20,838 nucleotides of DNA from NCBI GenBank assembly GCA_002437735.1, contig DJRC01000065.1, positions 1-20,838 of the forward strand, given 5' to 3'. Each line of letters starts with the position of its first letter. Positions within the stretch are counted from its first letter, which is position 1. This document shows, piece by piece, positions 20,677-20,838 of the stretch. The translations under genes and the position numbers were made by a program. A model generated the notes under the pieces. That model worked only from the letters and a program-made list of their open reading frames with translations, was not told the DNA's origin and did not search any database. This DNA is from Oscillospiraceae bacterium UBA6370 (GTDB lineage Bacteria; Bacillota; Clostridia; Oscillospirales; Oscillospiraceae).

Positions 20677-20838
20677 ATGGGTCTTCCCAAACTGACCTTT
20701 ACGCTCAAGAAAGCGGCACGCACCGTTGCCGCACGCACTTCGCAGAGCGTCGTCGCGCTGATCATCCGCGACAGCAAGGCAAACGGTGTGCATGCGATCT
20801 ACCAGGAGAGCGACATCCCGAGCACGCTGGGCGCCGAC
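20677..20838 (+). CDS. Contractile tail sheath protein, 5' end only
   Basis: The first 54 codons are visible before the window ends. MGLPKLTFTLKKAARTVAAR, then SQSVVALIIRDSK and IYQESDIPSTLGAD match the N-terminus of phage/PBSX-like tail sheath proteins (an N-terminal strand, a helix, an ALI-type core strand and the DIP-x2-L motif). Sheath proteins contract to drive the tail tube through the cell wall, so the virus should be a myovirus or a contractile phage-tail-like particle. AAAGGAG at 20660-20666 precedes the ATG at 20677. The remainder lies outside. Confidence 0.82.
   Translation, partial: MGLPKLTFTLKKAARTVAARTSQSVVALIIRDSKANGVHAIYQESDIPSTLGAD

Noticed and set aside
1..20838. tRNA genes, insertion sequences or an integrase/attachment site
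   Set aside because: I read both strands for cloverleaf-like ends, transposase or recombinase motifs and found none that I could support.

Overview
The window is one continuous, all-plus-strand stretch of a tailed-phage or prophage genome. It looks like a myovirus with an HK97-type head infecting a GC-rich member of the Clostridia, probably a gut Oscillospiraceae-type host. The host assignment is inference from the high GC content, strong AGGAGG-like ribosome binding sites, frequent TTG/GTG starts and the phage families present. No integrase, lysis gene or tRNA was seen, so lysogeny cannot be decided from this piece.

Bases 1-9021 form the early DNA-metabolism and recombination block. It opens with the 3' end of a RecE/DUF3799-like exonuclease, then SSB, a stand-alone CHC2 zinc-finger (primase-type) protein and a DUF927-family ATPase. 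Next comes a roughly 290 bp non-coding block with eleven copies of GTGGCAC/GTGCCAC around an AT-rich core, which is a candidate replication origin. A SF2 DEAH-type helicase, a 50-aa protein, a VRR-NUC nuclease, three small unknown proteins, an HNH protein with a duplicated N-terminal module, a multi-zinc-ribbon protein, a PAPS-reductase-like protein with an altered PP-loop and a 59-aa protein follow. Most of these genes overlap by a few bases, so they are probably translationally coupled.

Bases 9022-9998 are the early/late junction. They hold about 440 bp of non-coding DNA packed with inverted repeats (a candidate structured RNA or regulatory region), a small membrane protein ORF overlapping an XRE/Cro-cI-type repressor, a possible extended -10 promoter and a strong intrinsic terminator just before the next gene.

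Bases 9999-20838 are the packaging and morphogenesis operon. In order: a small conserved phage protein, an HNH nuclease, a GC-rich candidate cos region, P27-type small terminase, large terminase, HK97-type portal, prohead protease, major capsid protein, a small head protein, a gp6-like connector and a head-closure-like protein. A 2.5 kb cassette of five Ig-like or beta-rich small proteins then interrupts the connector module. After it come the HK97 gp10-like protein, a tail-terminator-like protein and the first 54 codons of a tail sheath protein, which marks the phage as contractile-tailed.

The most interesting unexplained items are the GTGGCAC array between the two helicase-type genes, the structured non-coding block before the repressor, the Ig-like cassette with internal paralogy inside the head-tail connector region, and the degenerate PP-loop enzyme.
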